Of a stretch of 64,000 nucleotides of DNA, positions 62,768 to 64,000 are shown piece after piece. A program made the translations under genes and the position numbers. The notes beneath the pieces are model-generated. The model was not told where the DNA came from. It did not search any database and saw only the letters and a program-made list of their open reading frames with translations. The DNA is from Lacibacter sp. H375. Lineage in GTDB: Bacteria > Bacteroidota > Bacteroidia > Chitinophagales > Chitinophagaceae. How positions within the stretch are numbered: the stretch's first letter is position 1; each line of letters opens with the position of its first letter. The stretch spans positions 205,732 to 269,731 of the forward strand of contig NZ_JBBKTT010000002.1 in assembly GCF_037892425.1 (NCBI RefSeq), given 5' to 3'.

Positions 62768-64000
62768 ATGCAACAACTGCTTCGTTTGTCAGTTAGCCAG
62801 CGTGCCATTGATGCACTGTTTACTCCTTTTTATTTCCTGTTCCAATCTAAAAAACTACTGCTTCGTTTGGCCATGCTTGTGATGAGTGTTGGGATGATGA
62901 GTGGGGTTGTGGGGCAGGCAACGGTGATGACTGACAAACCAGATTACCAACCCGGAGATACAGTTGTTATTACTGGTACAGGTTGGCAACCCGGAGAAAC
63001 GGTAACCTTAGACGTTGAGGAAGATCCTAAGCCCGCAACTTGTTTGCTTCCGCACGATTTGGTTGCAGTAGCTGATGCTGAAGGCAAAATATATAGTAAG
63101 CAGTTTCTAATAAAAGAGAACCATCTTGGTGTAACGTTTACGCTTACGGCTACTGGGCAAAGCTCTGGGTTGGTTGCTGTAACAATATTTAAAGATGCTC
63201 TATTGTTCTCTTCAACTGTTTCTTTAACATCTATTTGTCCCAGTACATCTTCCCCAATTAGCCTAACAATTACGAACAATACTACAAGTTCAGGTGGCAC
63301 AACTGGTGCAAATTCAAGATTAGGTTCTGGAAAAATTGTAATACCTGGATTTACTATAACATCAGTCCTATCTTACACAACTAGCCCAAGTGGACAAACT
63401 TTTTCTGTAACAACTGGGACTGGGTCTGACGTTGGAAAGATATTGTTTGTAAGAACAGGAGGGGCGTCAAATTCTTTGGATCCAGGGGAGTCAATAACCA
63501 TAACTTTTAATGCAACATCTCCTTCTTTAGCTGGTAATTATGAATTTACCACTGAAGCTTGGGTTGCTAACGATTTTACAGGGACGCCATATCCTGCAAT
63601 TGGAAGCGGAGCCAACCCTGGTACTCAACCAGCGGTTACAGTACAAGCAAGTCCTTCCATTAATTCCCAACCAGCCAATCAAAATATCACCTATGGATCA
63701 AATGCATCATTCACAGTTACTGCCACAGGTGCAGGTACATTAACTTATCAGTGGCAGGAGTATAGCGGCACATGGAACAATATAACAAATGGTGGTTTTT
63801 ATACGGGTGCAACAACGGCAACCCTGAATATAGCAAAGCCAACTGTTGCTATGAGCGGTCGTAAATATCGTGTTATTGTAAGTGGTGATTGTTCACCAGG
63901 TGCAACAAGCGATGGCAATGGGACATTAACAGTAAACCAGAAACCGATTACAGTTACAGCCGTAACAGATAGTAAGGTGTATGATGGAACAACCACATCA
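62768..64000 (+). CDS. Large secreted repeat protein with Ig-like and YDG/MBG-type domains (3' partial)
   Basis: The frame from ATG 62768 stays open for 411 codons to the window edge, so the C-terminus is missing. A long N-region with signal (LLLRLAMLVMSVGMMSGVVGQA) is followed by a beta domain (MTDKPDYQPGDTVVITGTGWQPGETVTL), a Gly/Ser/Thr-rich stretch, and an Ig-like domain (PSINSQPANQNITYGSNASFTVTATGAGTLTYQWQE...). The last residues, KPITVTAVTDSKVYDGTT, begin a YDG/MBG-type repeat. In Bacteroidota such proteins run to thousands of residues and end in a type IX secretion tail; adhesion is the likely role. A start at the internal Met near residue 36 is possible. Confidence 0.85.
   Translation, partial: MQQLLRLSVSQRAIDALFTPFYFLFQSKKLLLRLAMLVMSVGMMSGVVGQATVMTDKPDYQPGDTVVITGTGWQPGETVTLDVEEDPKPATCLLPHDLVAVADAEGKIYSKQFLIKENHLGVTFTLTATGQSSGLVAVTIFKDALLFSSTVSLTSICPSTSSPISLTITNNTTSSGGTTGANSRLGSGKIVIPGFTITSVLSYTTSPSGQTFSVTTGTGSDVGKILFVRTGGASNSLDPGESITITFNATSPSLAGNYEFTTEAWVANDFTGTPYPAIGSGANPGTQPAVTVQASPSINSQPANQNITYGSNASFTVTATGAGTLTYQWQEYSGTWNNITNGGFYTGATTATLNIAKPTVAMSGRKYRVIVSGDCSPGATSDGNGTLTVNQKPITVTAVTDSKVYDGTTTS

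Noticed and set aside
1..64000. tRNA, rRNA or insertion-sequence genes
   Set aside because: None recognised by eye on either strand; a covariance-model search would be needed to be sure for tRNAs.

Overview
The window looks like a chromosomal stretch of a Bacteroidota bacterium, most likely of the Chitinophagaceae. This is an inference. It rests on the Bacteroidota promoter signature (TTG about 20 nt before TAnnTTTG) in front of many genes, few Shine-Dalgarno sequences, a propeller-type sensor kinase, a clade II (Sec/lipoprotein) nitrous-oxide reductase, a long-form ketol-acid reductoisomerase, many lipoproteins, and a large secreted adhesin-like protein at the right edge. No rRNA, tRNA, CRISPR array, insertion sequence or phage gene was found.

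Layout. 1-5.3 kb: branched-chain amino-acid operon ilvB(partial)-ilvN-DinB-ilvC-ilvA. 5.5-14.4 kb: ammonium assimilation (gltB, gltD, amt, porin-like barrel). 14.6-16.6 kb: agmatine-to-putrescine pair aguB-aguA on the minus strand. 16.8-22.2 kb: GltS-type transporter, two unknown genes, ppc. 22.3-39.98 kb: accessory region of secreted and envelope proteins with a histidine kinase and a LuxR-type response regulator. 40.1-50.2 kb: nitrous-oxide respiration cluster (membrane His-rich protein, Crp/Fnr regulator, cytochrome c, nosZ, nosL fusion, nosD, nosF, nosY, cupin, truncated haemoglobin, fasciclin lipoprotein, small membrane protein). 50.2-57.0 kb: lpxB, an abundant-looking secreted protein, surE, an XRE-S24 regulator, and a DUF5916-type outer-membrane protein. 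57.1-62.4 kb: a deacetylase-family protein and the ligase-associated DNA repair pair (PdeM nuclease, Lhr-type helicase). 62.8 kb to the end: start of a giant secreted repeat protein.

Main discovery. Between 22.6 and 39.2 kb ten copies of a 14-bp inverted repeat, CACAT-N4-ATG(T/C)G, lie upstream of genes on both strands. In nine of the ten, 23 or 24 nt separate the repeat from a TAnnTTTG-like -7 element. This puts the repeat at about -42, next to the -33 element, as for a class II activator. The sites precede the sensor kinase, the response regulator, and operons for two serine hydrolases, an S41 protease fused to a carbohydrate-binding domain, a barrel protein, a GIN-like protein and several lipoproteins. 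One site drives what looks like a roughly 65-nt terminated small RNA. This reads as a compact, self-regulated envelope regulon, probably run by the response regulator at 27787. A second regulatory layer, FNR-type boxes (TGAT/C-N4-ATCA), marks the nitrous-oxide cluster and links it to the fasciclin protein and a 58-residue membrane protein.
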